Below, one piece after another: positions 10,839 through 21,963 of a stretch of 64,000 nucleotides of DNA. Positions within the stretch are counted from its first letter, which is position 1, and each line of letters starts with the position of its first letter. The position numbers and the translations under genes were made by a program. Origin of the DNA: Eunapius fragilis (lineage: Eukaryota > Porifera > Demospongiae > Spongillida > Spongillidae); NCBI GenBank assembly GCA_963681505.1, contig OY811991.1:62001-126000 (forward strand), read 5' to 3'. The notes below the pieces were generated by a model. It had not been told where the DNA came from and did not search any database. It saw only the letters and a program-made list of their open reading frames with translations.

Positions 10839-11046
10839 AATATAATAAAATATAATTATAATGCCCCCTCTATTATCAGCTCATTGGTTTGGCTGTACCA
10901 TGCAAATAGATTAGTGGTTCCCTCCCATACATTTCTATGGGAGAAAATTGGCTATGTTCCAACCAAGGTGTTAATTTAACAAACTATTGGAGTTGCGTTA
11001 TGTATTCATGGAACGAACGAGTAACCTGTTTTCTTTCTCTAAATAA
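10839..11046 (+). repeat. Single satellite monomer between the two RT pieces
   Basis: After a short A/T-only patch (about 10838-10856), one nearly complete 185-bp monomer runs from about 10857 to CTCTAAATA at 11046, in array A orientation. It shows that the two retroelement pieces are separate blocks lodged in the satellite rather than one simple insertion. Confidence 0.93.
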
Positions 11047-11109
11047 GCACTCTATCTGATGGATAGAGTGCTGGGCACTTAAGGGTGCCCAGCACTCTAT
11101 CCATCAGAT
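11047..11109. repeat. Compound fold-back hairpin at the RT breakpoint
   Basis: The 25-base segment 11054-11078 is an exact reverse complement of 11085-11109, around a 6-base centre. Just left of it, AGCACTCTATC (11047-11057) also pairs with GATAGAGTGCT (11062-11072). The same RT stretch (about 10452-10476 in the plus-strand piece) is therefore present here in alternating orientations. This is what a polymerase switching strands at a short inverted repeat would leave. Confidence 0.9.
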
Positions 11110-11988
11110 GTTGGAATGTGGCGGGCGCATTACATAACCCAAAAGGCATTACCCTGAACTGGTATAAACCCTCTGGTGTGGAAAAAGCTGTCTTGGGTCT
11201 ATCCTCCGGGGCCATTTCCACCTGCCAATATCCGCTGGCTAGATCCATTGTAGTGAAGAATTTGGATCCCCCCAAAGTGCCCAGCGTATTATCGATTCTG
11301 GGTAAAGGATAAGCATCTCTTTTGGTTATGGTGTTTACCTTCCTGTAATCCACACAAAAACGCAATGTTCCATCCTTTTTCTTCGCAAGTACAATGGGAG
11401 ATGACCATGGCCCTTCTGATGGCTCCACTATTCCATTGTCCAGCATTTCTCTAAGGAGTCGACGTACATCCTCTCTGCGTGCTTGAGGGATCCGACGGGG
11501 AGGACACTGGATGGGACCTTTGGAGCCCGTATTGATTCTATGATGCAACAAAGATGTATGGCCCAGGTCACTACTCCCGAAAAAAAAAACATCTTTATAC
11601 TCCATCAGCAATGAAAACAACATCTCTTTTTCATTCTGGTCGAGTTGGTCCCCTGTCCCCAATACCAGGTTCCAAAGCTCTGCTTGGTCCACAGACGACT
11701 CCTTCCGAGATGATTTTCCAACAGATGCAGCATTCAGTTGTACAAGATCTTGTTCAATTAACTCCATCTTCGCTAGCTCCACCCCTTTCTGCAAAACAAT
11801 GCTAGAGTCACGAGGATTAAGAACACGAATTGGAAAGGTTTCCTTGTTAGAGCACATCACAGCCCTTGCCACCATGACACCACACGACACAGCTGGGTTA
11901 TTTTCAATCATCCATATACCACTTCCTACATCGCACAATGGTTTCACCATGATCTCCATTTCACTTACTGCCGGGACATAGTTACCAC
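11076..11988 (-). pseudogene. Gypsy pol: N-terminal half of reverse transcriptase
   Basis: The frame reads from the protease-RT linker (CPPRRIPQARREDVRRLL) through the family motifs NGIVEPSEGPWSSPIVLAKK, GTLRFCVDYRKVN, AYPLPRID, TTMDLASGYWQVEM and FGLCNAPATFQ. The motif-A aspartate is present. The frame then runs into the fold-back, so the YxDD box and everything after it are missing. A run of A at about 11580-11589 gives an FFF stretch and may mark a small indel. The ATG at 11959 is only the first in frame: recognisable sequence extends a few codons upstream in the same frame, in which VPAVSE precedes it, and a frame break separates it from the protease. It overlaps in content with the plus-strand RT piece over 178 bases. 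Confidence 0.93.
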
Positions 11989-12480
11989 CCCAACAAACTG
12001 TGTCACTTGTTTACACCCACCAGCATCCTGAAGACCAACTGAAAGATCAACTGATGGGAACTTAAGCAACTTTTTCCCAACATCAATTACACAGTTATGC
12101 TGTTGTAGGAAATCTAACCCTAAAATGGCATCGACCACAAGCTCACCAGACACCACAAAATTTCCAACAAACTCAAATCCTTCAATACACACCTGAGCCC
12201 TTGTCAATCCTTTAACCAACAGTGGGGCACCATTAACACCTACAAGCTTTTTACCAGTCCATTGTTCCAAGGACAACTTGGTACTGTCGATTTTATTTTA
12301 TTTAACAATGACACAGTAGCCCCAGTGTCTACCAAAAGTTCAAGAGGACAAGCTCCTATCATGCCAGACACACTAAAACTGATAGCGCTAGATACGGATA
12401 AAGTTGGTACCGTTACCATCGTTTTCTGGGCCTTCACATGTCCTTCCCCTCGTGGTTGGCCCGTGCCTCCGAGGGGTTGA
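11970..12480 (-). pseudogene. Gypsy pol: aspartic protease domain, frameshifted
   Basis: The retropepsin would cut the element's polyprotein. The catalytic motif LLVDTGATVSLL is present, with DTGA at 12318-12329. After a frame break near 12280 the C-terminal half continues in another frame with TGKKLVGVNGAPL, GELVVDAILGLDFL and NCVIDVGKKLLKF, where ILGLDFL is the usual second half of the fold. The frame ends at about 11970 and pol resumes in a third frame (VPAVSEMEIMVK). The active-site aspartate survives, but no frame spans the domain. Confidence 0.88.
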
Positions 12481-13277
12481 AGTTTCCCTGCGACTGTTGC
12501 GACTGGCGTTCCCAGCAATTTCGTGCAATGTGGCCTTTTCTCCCGCAGTGCCAGCACGTAGGTCTCTTTATCTCAGCTCCTCGCCCTTGCGTAGTTCCCT
12601 GGGATATCGGTTTACCTGCACTTGAAGATTCAGCCTTGTTCACCACCAAAACCTCCAACTTCTGTAGCCTGTCGTTTAGAACCTTTAATGCCTCAGCCAA
12701 TGTTTCAGGGCCAGCGGCAGCAGTTGTTGCAATATTTCCCTTTTGCGCACCACTAGTAGACCCGAGGTAGGCCTCCAGTTCTATCGTGGCGGTCACCGCA
12801 GCATCCACCGTTTCCGGCCGCTTTTGCCGCACTCCGAAAGCTATCTGCGGGTTCTCGATATGCGCAAGATATTGAGTCAATGCTAACCTCTCTCGAGCCT
12901 TTTCCTCTAAGTCGCTGTACGCCTTGTCTGCCAGCACCTTAAGGGCATCACCAAAGGTGGCCCAGTCTTCGTCCTTACGCCTCGTGCGTGTGTGAAGCTC
13001 TGCCACATAGAGCTCCTTCTTGCTGTCAGGTTCAAAACGTTGCTTTAGAGCCTTCAAACATTCACCGGCGACCGTATTCCTCCCGCACATTTCTTGGGAG
13101 CTTTTGGAAAGCTGTCCTTGCCTTACCAGCGAGTCTTACCTTAAGCCATTTCAGCTTCTCGTCTTCAGTGGCCCATTTGTTCAATGCTGCTACACTTTCG
13201 AAGTGCTCTATCCAGTCGCTCCAACATTGAGACTCTCCGCTGTATATTTCTGGCAGGAGCAAAGGTTTCCCAGACAT
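12434..13277 (-). pseudogene. Gypsy gag with CCHC zinc knuckle, frameshifted
   Basis: Gag would form the virus-like particle. The likely start is the ATG at 13277 (MSGKPLLLPEIYSGES), 18 bases after the probable LTR end. An earlier ATG at 13445 lies inside the LTR. The capsid-like region has the typical WSDWIEHFE, ALNKW, KLKWLKVRLAGKA and AFQKL signature. A one-base frame break near 13065-13085 moves the reading into ALKQRFEPDSKKELY and onward. The C-terminal part has a coiled-coil-like stretch (LAEALKVLNDRLQKLE) and the nucleocapsid knuckle CWHCGRKGHIARNC (CX2CX4HX4C, 12515-12556). It ends at 12434. Pol starts in the -1 frame relative to this part, overlapping by over 100 bases, which fits programmed -1 frameshifting in the ancestor. 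Confidence 0.9.
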
Positions 13278-13294
13278 CCTGCCGAATACGCCAA

Positions 13295-13460
13295 TGTAAG
13301 TGGCCAAATCACAGCAGCAAGATAATAGCGATTTGCACAAAGTACAGACTGACTTGCATACAAAAATAAGTCCTAATATACAAACAATTGCATAATCGTA
13401 ATGTTCTAGAAGAGTCTGCGAATGAGACTGCGCAGGCGTGAACATGGCGGATCCGTTACA
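13295..13460 (-). repeat. Probable 5' LTR, 166 bp
   Basis: On the minus strand the segment starts TGTAAC (13460-13455) and ends CTTACA (13300-13295), giving the 5-base inverted ends TGTAA/TTACA and the TG...CA rule of gypsy LTRs. The next bases are TTGGCGTATTCGGC, and TGGCG could begin a primer-binding site, though I cannot match the tRNA. A TATA-like TATATTA lies at 13380-13374. Gag starts 18 bases downstream. There is no second LTR here to confirm it, so the call rests on termini, position and the sharp change to minisatellite at 13461. Confidence 0.6.
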
Positions 13461-14467
13461 GTATGTATGACTCCTGCAGGAGTCAAGTATCTCAATGCAT
13501 GACTCCTGCAGGAGTCAAGTATGTCATAATGTACGTCACCTGTAGGAGTCAAGTATGTCATTATGTATGACTCCCGCAGGAGTCAAGTATCTCCATGTAT
13601 GACTCCTGCACTAGTCAAGTATGTTGGTATGAATGACTCCTGCAGGAGTCAATTATCTCAATGCATGACTCCTGCTGGAGTCAAGTATGTCATTATGTAT
13701 GACTCCTGCAGGAGTCAAGTATCTCCATGCATGACTCCTGCAGGAGTCAAGTATGTCATTATGTATGACTCCTGCAGGAGTCAAGTATCTCCATGTATGA
13801 CTCCTGCAGGAGTCAAGTATGACTCCTGCAGGAGTCAAGTATCTCAATGTATGACTCCAGTATGAGTCAAGTATGTTGGTATGTATGACTCCTGCAGGAG
13901 TCAAGTATCTCTATGTATGACTCCTGCAGGAGTCAAGTATGTCATTATGTATGACTCCTGCAGGAGTCAAGTATCTCCATGTATGACTCCTGCAGGAGTC
14001 AAGTATGCTAGTATGCATGACTCCAGCAGGAGTCAAGTATCTCAATGTATGACTCCTGCAGGAGTCAAGTATCTCCATGTATGACTCCTGCAGGAGTCAA
14101 GTATCTCTATGCATGACTCCTGCTGGAGTCAAGTATGTCATGATGTATGATTCCTGCAGGAGTCAAGTATCTCCGTATGTATGACTCCTGCAGGAGTCAA
14201 GTATCTCCATGAATGACTCCTGCAGGAGTCAAGTATGTTGGTATGTATGACTCCAGCAGGAGTCAAGTATCTCAATGTATGACTCCTGCAGGAGTCAAGT
14301 ATCTCCATGTATGACTCCTGCAGGAGTCAAGTATCTCTATGCATGACTCCTGCAGGAGTCAAGTATATCCATATGTATGACTCCTGTAGGAGTTAAGTAT
14401 CTCCATGAATGACTCCTGCAGGAGTCAAGTATGTTGGTATGTATGACTCCAGCAGGAGTCAAGTATC

Positions 14468-15889
14468 TCAATGTATGACTCCTGCAGGAGTCAAGTATCT
14501 GAATGCATGACTCCTGAAGGAGTCAAGTATGTCAATATGAATGACTCCTGCAGGAATCAAGTATCTCCATGTAAGACTCCTGCAGGAGTCAAGTATAGTG
14601 GTATGTATGACTCCTGCAGGGGTCATGTATCTCAATGTATGACTCCTGTAGGAGTCAAGAATGGTGGTATGTATGACCTCTGCAGGAGTCAAGTATGTTG
14701 GTATGTATGACTCCTGCAGGAGTCAAGTATCTCAATGTATGACTGCTGTAGGAGTCAAGTATGTTGGTATATATGACTCCTGCAGGAGTCAAGTATCTCA
14801 ATGCATGACTCCTGAAGGAGTCAAGTATGTCATTATGTATGACTCCTGCAGGAGTCAAGTATCTCCATGTATGACTCCTGCAGGAGTCAAGTATGGTGGT
14901 ATGTATGACTCCTGCAGGAGTCATGTATCTCAATATATGACTCCTGTAGGAGTCAAGTATGTTGGTATGTATGACTCCTGCAGGAGTCAAGTATCTCAAT
15001 GTATGACTCCTGCAGGAGTCCAGTATGTCAGTATGTATGACACCTGCAGGAGTCAAGTATCCCAATGCATGACTCCTGTAGGAGTCAAGTATGCTGATAT
15101 GTATTACTCCCGCAGGAGTCAAGTATCTCAATGCATGACTCCTGCAGGAGTCAAGTATGTCATGATGTATGACTCCTGCAGGAGTCAAGTATCTCTATGC
15201 ATGACTCCTGCAGGAGTCAAGTATATCCGTATGTATGACTCCTGCAGGAGTCAAGTATCTCCATGAATGACTCCTGCAGGAGTCAAGTATGTTGGTATGT
15301 ATGACTCCAGCAGGAGTCAAGTATCTCAATGTATGACTCCTGCAGGAGTCAAGTATCTCAATGTATGACTCCTGCAGGAGTCAAGTATCTGAATGCATGA
15401 CTCCTGAAGGAGTCAAGTATGTCATTATGAATGACTCCTGCAGGAATCAAGTATCTCCATGTAAGACTCCTGCAGGAGTCAAGTATAGTGGTATGTATGA
15501 CTCCTGCAGGAGTCATGTATCTCAATGTATGACTCCTGTAGGAGTCAAGAATGGTGGTATGTATGACCTCTGCAGGAGTCAAGTATGTTGGTATGTATGA
15601 CTCCTGCAGGAGTCAAGTATCTCAATGTATGACTGCTGTAGGAGTCAAGTATGTTGGTATATATGACTCCTGCAGGAGTCAAGTATCTCAATGCATGACT
15701 CCTGAAGGAGTCATGTATGTCATTATGTATGACTCCTGCAGGAGTCAAGTATCTCCATGTATGACTCCTGCAGGAGTCAAGTATGGTGGTATGTATGACT
15801 CCTGCAGGAGTCAAGTATCTCAATGCATGACTCCTGCAGGAGTCAAGTATGTCATTATGTACGTCTCCTGCAGGAGTCAAGTATGTCAT
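14468..15889. repeat. 890-bp shifted duplication in the minisatellite
   Basis: Variant linkers and point changes, for example GTCAAGAATGGTGG then GTATGACCTCTGC near 14656-14683, recur at +890 (near 15546-15573). The stretch beginning about 14468 therefore matches that beginning about 15358, with minor differences. Related copies of the same haplotype occur near 23966 and 25030. Confidence 0.8.
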
Positions 15890-16453
15890 GATGTATGACT
15901 CCTGCAGGAGTCAAGTATCTCTATGCTTGACTCCTGCAGGAGTCAAGTATATCCATATGAATGACTCCTGCAGGAGTCAAGTATCTCCATGTATGACTCC
16001 TGCAGGAGTCAAGTAGGTTGGTATGTATGACTCCTGCAGGTGTCAAGTATCTCAATGTATGACTCCTCCAGGAGTCAAGTATGTCATTATGTATGACTCC
16101 TGCAGGAGTCAAGTATCTCCATGCATGACTCCTGCAGGAGTCAAGTATCTCCATGCATGACTCCTGCAGGAGTCAAGTATGTTGGTATGTATGACTCCTG
16201 CAGGAGTCAAGTATCTCAATGTATGACTCCTGCAGGAGTCCAGTATGTCAGTATGTATGACACCTGCAGGAGTCAAGTATCCCAATGCATGACTCCTGTA
16301 GGAGTCAAGTATGTTGATATGTATTACTCCCGCAGGAGTCAAGTATCTCAATGCATGACTCCTGCAGGAGTCAAGTATGTCATGATGTATGACTCCTGCA
16401 GGAGTCAAGTATCTCTATGCATGTCTCCTGCAGGAGTCAAGTATATCCGTATG

Positions 16454-19400
16454 TATGACTCCTGCAGGAGTCAAGTATCTCCATGAATGACTCCTGCAGG
16501 AGTCAAGTATGTTGGTATGTATGACTCCAGCAGGAGTCAAGTATCTCAATGTATGACTCCTGCAGGAGTCAAGTATCTCCATGTATGACTCCTGCAGGAG
16601 TCAAGTATCTCTATGCATGACTCCTGCAGGAGTCAAGTACATCCATATGTAAGACTCCTGTAGGAGTCAAGTATCTCCATGAATGACTCCTGCAGGAGTC
16701 AAGTATGTTGGTATGTATGACTCCAGCAGGAGTGAAGTATCTCAATGTATGACTCCTGCAGGAGTCAAGTATCTGAATGCATGACTCCTGAAGGAGTCAA
16801 GTTTGTCATTATGTATGACTCCTGCTGGAGTCAAGTATCTCCATGCATGACTCCTGCAGGAGTCAAGTATCTCCATGCATGACTCCTGCAGGAGTCAAGT
16901 ATGTTGGTATGTATGACTCCTGCAGGAGTCATGTATCTCAATGTATGACTCCTGTAGGAGTCAAGTATCTCAATGCATGACTCTTGAAGGAGTCAAGTAT
17001 GTCATTATGAATGACTCCTGCAGGAATCAAGTATCTCCATGTAAGACTCCTGCAGGAGTCAAGTATAGTGGTATGTATGACTCCTGCAGGAGTCATATAT
17101 CTCAATGTATGACTCCTGTAGGAGTCAAGTATGGTGGTATGTATGACTCCTGCAGGAGTCAAGTATCTCAATGCATGACTCCTGCTGGAGTCAAGTATGT
17201 CATGATGTATGACTTCTGCAGGAGTCAAGTATGTCATTATGTATGACTCCTGCAGGAGTCAAGTATCTCCATGTACGACTCCTGCACTAGTCAAGTATGT
17301 TGGTATGTATGACTCCTGCAGGAGTCAATTATCTCAATGCATGACTCCTGCAGGAGTCAAGTATGTCATTCTGTATGACTCCTGCTGGAGTCAAGTATCT
17401 CCATGTATGACTCCTGCAGGAGTCAAGTATCTCAATGTATGACTCCTGTAGGAGTCAAGTATGTTGGTATAAATGACTCCTGCAGGAGTCAAGTATCTCA
17501 ATGCATGACTCCTGAAGGAGTCAAGTATGTCATTATGTATGACTTCTTAAGGAGTCAAGTATCACCATGTAAGACTCCAGCAGGATTCAAGTATGGTGGT
17601 ATGTATGACTCCTGCAGGAGTCAAGTATCTCAATACATGACTCCTGCAGGAGTCAAGTATGTCATTATGTACGTCTCCTGCAGGAGTCAAGTATGTCATT
17701 ATGTATGACTCCTGCAGGAGTCAAGTATCTCCATGTATGACTACTGCACTAGACATGTATGTTTGTATGTATGACTCCTGCAGGAGTCAAGTATCTCAAT
17801 ACATGACTCCAGCAGGAGTCAAGTATGTCATTATGTATGACTCCTGCAGGAGTCAAGTATACCTATGTATGACTCCTGCAGGAGTCAAGTATGTTGGTAT
17901 GTATGACTTCAGCAGGAGTCAAGTATCTCCATGTATGACTCCTGCAGGAGTCAAGTATGTTGGTATATATGACTCCTGCAGGAGTCAAGTATCTCAATGT
18001 TTGACTCCTGCAGTAGTCAATTATGTTGGTATGTATGACTCCTGCAGGAGTCAAGTATCTCAATGCATGACTTTTGAAGGAGTCAAGTATGTCATTATGA
18101 ATGACTCCTGAAGGAGTCAAGTATCTCCATGTAAGACTCCTGCAGGAGTCAAGTATGGTGGTATGTATGACTCCTGCAGGAGTCAAGTATCTCAATGCAT
18201 GACTCCTGCAGGAGTCAAGTATGTCATTATGTACGTCTCCTGCAGGAGTCAAGTATGTCATTATGTATGACTCCTGCAGTAGTCAAGTATGTCATTATGT
18301 ATGACTCCTGCAGGAGTCAAGTATGTCCATGTATGACTCATGCAGTAGTCAATTATGTTGGTATATATGACTCCTGCAGGAGTCAAGAATCTCAATGCAT
18401 GACTCCTGCAGGAGTCAAGTATGTCATTATGTATGACTCCTGCAGGAGTCAAGTATGTCATTATGTATGACTCCTGCAGGAGTCAAGTATCTCCATGTAT
18501 GACTCCTGCAGTAGTCAATTATGTTGGTATGTATGAAGCCTGCAGGAGTCAATTATCTGAATGCATGACTCCTGCAGGAGTCAAGTATGTCATTATGTAT
18601 GACTCCTGCAGGAGTCCAGTATCTCCATGTATGACTCCTGCAGGAGTCAAGTATGTTGGTATGTATGACTCCTGCAGGAGTCAAGTATCTCAATGTATGA
18701 CTGCTGTAGGAGTCAAGTATGTTGGTATATATGACTCCTGCAGGAGTCAAGTATCTCAATGCATGACTCCTGAAGGAGTCAAGTATGTCATTATGTATGA
18801 CTCCTGCAGGAGTCAAGTATCTCCATGTATGACTCCTGCAGGAGTCAAGTATGGTGGTATGTATGACTCCTGCAGGAGTCATGTATCTCAATGTATTACT
18901 CCTGTAGGAGTCAAGTATTTTGGTAATTATGACTCCTGCAGGAGTCAAGTATCTCAATGCATGTCTCCTGCAGGAGTCAAGTATGTCATTATGTACGTCT
19001 CCTGCAGGAGTCAAGTATGTCATGATGTATGACTCCTGCAGGAGTCAAGTATCTCTATGCTTGACTCCTGCAGGAGTCAAGTATATCCATATGAATGACT
19101 CCTGCAGGAGTCAAGTATCTCCATGTATGACTCCTGCAGGAGTCAAGTAGGTTGGTATGTATGACTCCTGCAGGTGTCAAGTATCTCAATGTATGACTCC
19201 TCCAAGAGTCAAGTATGTCATTATGTATGACTCCTGCAGGAGTCAAGTATCTCCATGAATGACTCCTGCAGGAGTCAAGTATGTTGGTATGTATGACTCC
19301 AGCAGGAGTCAAGTATCTCAATGTATGACTCCTGCAGGAGTCAAGTATCTCCATGTATGACTCCTGCAGGAGTCAAGTATCTCTATGCATGACTCCTGCA

Positions 19401-21963
19401 GGAGTCAAGTACATCCATATGTAAGACTCCTGTAGGAGTCAAGTATCTCCATGAATGACTCCTGCAGGAGTCAAGTATGTTGGTATGTATGACTCCAGCA
19501 GGAGTCAAGTATCTCAATGTATGACTCCTGCAGGAGTCAAGTATCTGAATGCATGACTCCTGAAGGAGTCAAGTTTGTCATTATGTATGACTCCTGCAGG
19601 AGTCAAGTATCTCAATGCATGACTCCAGCAGGAGTCAAGTATCTCCATGCATGACTCCTGCAGGAGTCAAGTATGTTGGTATGTATGACTCCTGCAGGAG
19701 TCATGTATCTCAATGTATGACTCCTGTAGGAGTCAAGTATCTCAATGCATGACTCTTGAAGGAGTCAAGTATGTCATTATGAATGACTCCTGCAGGAATC
19801 AAGTATCTCCATGTAAGACTCCTGCAGGAGTCAAGTATAGTGGTATGTATGACTCCTGCAGGAGTCATGTATCTCAATGTATGACTCCTGTAGGAGTCAA
19901 GTATGGTGGTATGTATGACTCCTGCAGGAGTCAAGTATCTCAATGCATGACTCCTGCTGGAGTCAAGTATGTCATGATGTATGACTTCTGCAGGAGTCAA
20001 GTATGTCATTATGTATGACTCCTGCAGGAGTCAAGTATCTCCATGTATGACTCCTGCACTAGTCAAGTATGTTGGTATGTATGACTCCTGCAGGAGTCAA
20101 TTATCTCAATGCATGACTCCTGCAGGAGTCAAGTATGTCATTCTGTATGACTCCTGCTGGAGTCAAGTATCTCCATGTATGACTCCTGCAGGAGTCAAGT
20201 ATCTCAATGTATGACTCCTGTAGGAGTCAAGTATGTTGGTATATATGACTCCTGCAGGAGTCAAGTATCTCAATGCATGACTCCTGAAGGAGTCAAGTAT
20301 GTCATTATGTATGACTTCTTAAGGAGTCAAGTATCACCATGTAAGACTCCAGCAGGATTCAAGTATGGTGGTATGTATGACTCCTGCAGGAGTCAAGTAT
20401 CTCAATACATGACTCCTGCAGGAGTCAAGTATGTCATTATGTACGTCTCCTGCAGGAGTCAAGTATGTCATTATGTATGACTCCTGCAGGAGTCAAGTAT
20501 CTCCATGTATGACTACTGCACTAGACATGTATGTTTGTATGTATGACTCCTGCAGGAGTCAAGTATCTCAATACATGACTCCAGCAGGAGTCAAGTATGT
20601 CATTATGTATGACTCCTGCAGGAGTCAAGTATACCTATGTATGACTCCTGCAGGAGTCAAGTATGTTGGTATGTATGACTTCAGCAGGAGTCAAGTATCT
20701 CCATGTATGACTCCTGCAGGAGTCAAGTATGTTGGTATATATGACTCCTGCAGGAGTCAAGTATCTCAATGCATGACTTTTGAAGGAGTCAAGTATGTCA
20801 TTATGAATGACTCCTGAAGGAGTCAAGTATCTCCATGTAAGACTCCTGCAGGAGTCAAGTATGGTGGTATGTATGACTCCTGCAGGAGTCAAGTATCTCA
20901 ATGCATGACTCCTGCAGGAGTCAAGTATGTCATTATGTACGTCTCCTGCAGGAGTCAAGTATGTCATTATGTATGACTCCTGCAGTAGTCAAGTATGTCA
21001 TTATGTATGACTCCTGCAGGAGTCAAGTATGTCCATGTATGACTCATGCAGTAGTCAATTATGTTGGTATATATGACTCCTGCAGGAGTCAAGAATCTCA
21101 ATGCATGACTCCTGCAGGAGTCAAGTATGTCATTATGTATGACTCCTGCAGGAGTCAAGTATGTCATTATGTATGACTCCTGCAGGAGTCAAGTATCTCC
21201 ATGTATGACTCCTGCAGTAGTCAATTATGTTGGTATGTATGAAGCCTGCAGGAGTCAATTATCTGAATGCATGACTCCTGCAGGAGTCAAGTATGTCATT
21301 ATGTATGACTCCTGCAGGAGTCCAGTATCTCCATGTATGACTCCTGCAGGAGTCAAGTATGTTGGTATGTATGACTCCTGCAGGAGTCAAGTATCTCAAT
21401 GTATGACTGCTGTAGGAGTCAAGTATGTTGGTATATATGACTCCTGCAGGAGTCAAGTATCTCAATGCATGACTCCTGAAGGAGTCAAGTATGTCATTAT
21501 GTATGACTCCTGCAGGAGTCAAGTATCTCCATGTATGACTCCTGCAGGAGTCAAGTATGGTGGTATGTATGACTCCTGCAGGAGTCATGTATCTCAATGT
21601 ATGACTCCGGTAGGAGTCAAGTATTTTGGTATGTATGACTCCTGCAGGAGTCAAGTATCTCAATGCATGTCTCCTGCAGGAGTCAAGTATGTCATTATGT
21701 ACGTCTCCTGCAGGAGTCAAGTATGTCATGATGTATGACTCCTGCAGGAGTCAAGTATCTCTATGCTTGACTCCTGCAGGAGTCAAGTATATCCATATGA
21801 ATGACTCCTGCAGGAGTCAAGTATCTCCATGTATGACTCCTGCAGGAGTCAAGTAGGTTGGTATGTATGACTCCTGCAGGTGTCAAGTATCTCAATGTAT
21901 GACTCCTCCAAGAGTCAAGTATGTCATTATGTATGACTCCTGCAGGAGTCAAGTATCTCCATG
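16454..21963. repeat. 2.77-kb tandem duplication in the minisatellite
   Basis: The stretch 16454-19225 is followed directly by a second copy, 19226-21963. Private variants such as the TTCTTAAGGAG unit (17544 and 20316) and CTAGACATGTATG (17750 and 20522) lie 2,772 bases apart. Beyond about 20.75 kb the offset drops to 2,706, because one 66-base dimer present near 17995-18060 is missing from the second copy. Confidence 0.88.

Larger units (their letters stand above)
11076..13460 (-). mobile_element. Rearranged, truncated Ty3/gypsy retrotransposon
   Basis: Read on the minus strand the order is probable 5' LTR, gag with CCHC knuckle, protease, and the first half of reverse transcriptase, which is the normal gypsy order. 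It stops inside RT at the fold-back at 11047-11109. The 3' part of RT lies 0.6 kb away in the opposite orientation. RNase H, integrase, polypurine tract and 3' LTR are not found in the window. At least three frame breaks are visible (near 13070, 12280 and 11985) in addition to the gag-pol frame change, so the copy is dead. The 5' edge touches the minisatellite directly. Confidence 0.93.

Noticed and set aside
13295-13445. Gag start at the upstream ATG (13445)
   Set aside because: That ATG lies in the probable LTR and the encoded stretch is cysteine- and leucine-rich without gag similarity. The recognisable gag begins at 13277.
13468-13485. AP-1/Gcn4 site in the minisatellite palindrome
   Set aside because: TGACTCC/GGAGTCA lacks the final base of TGA(C/G)TCA, so only a half-site match remains.
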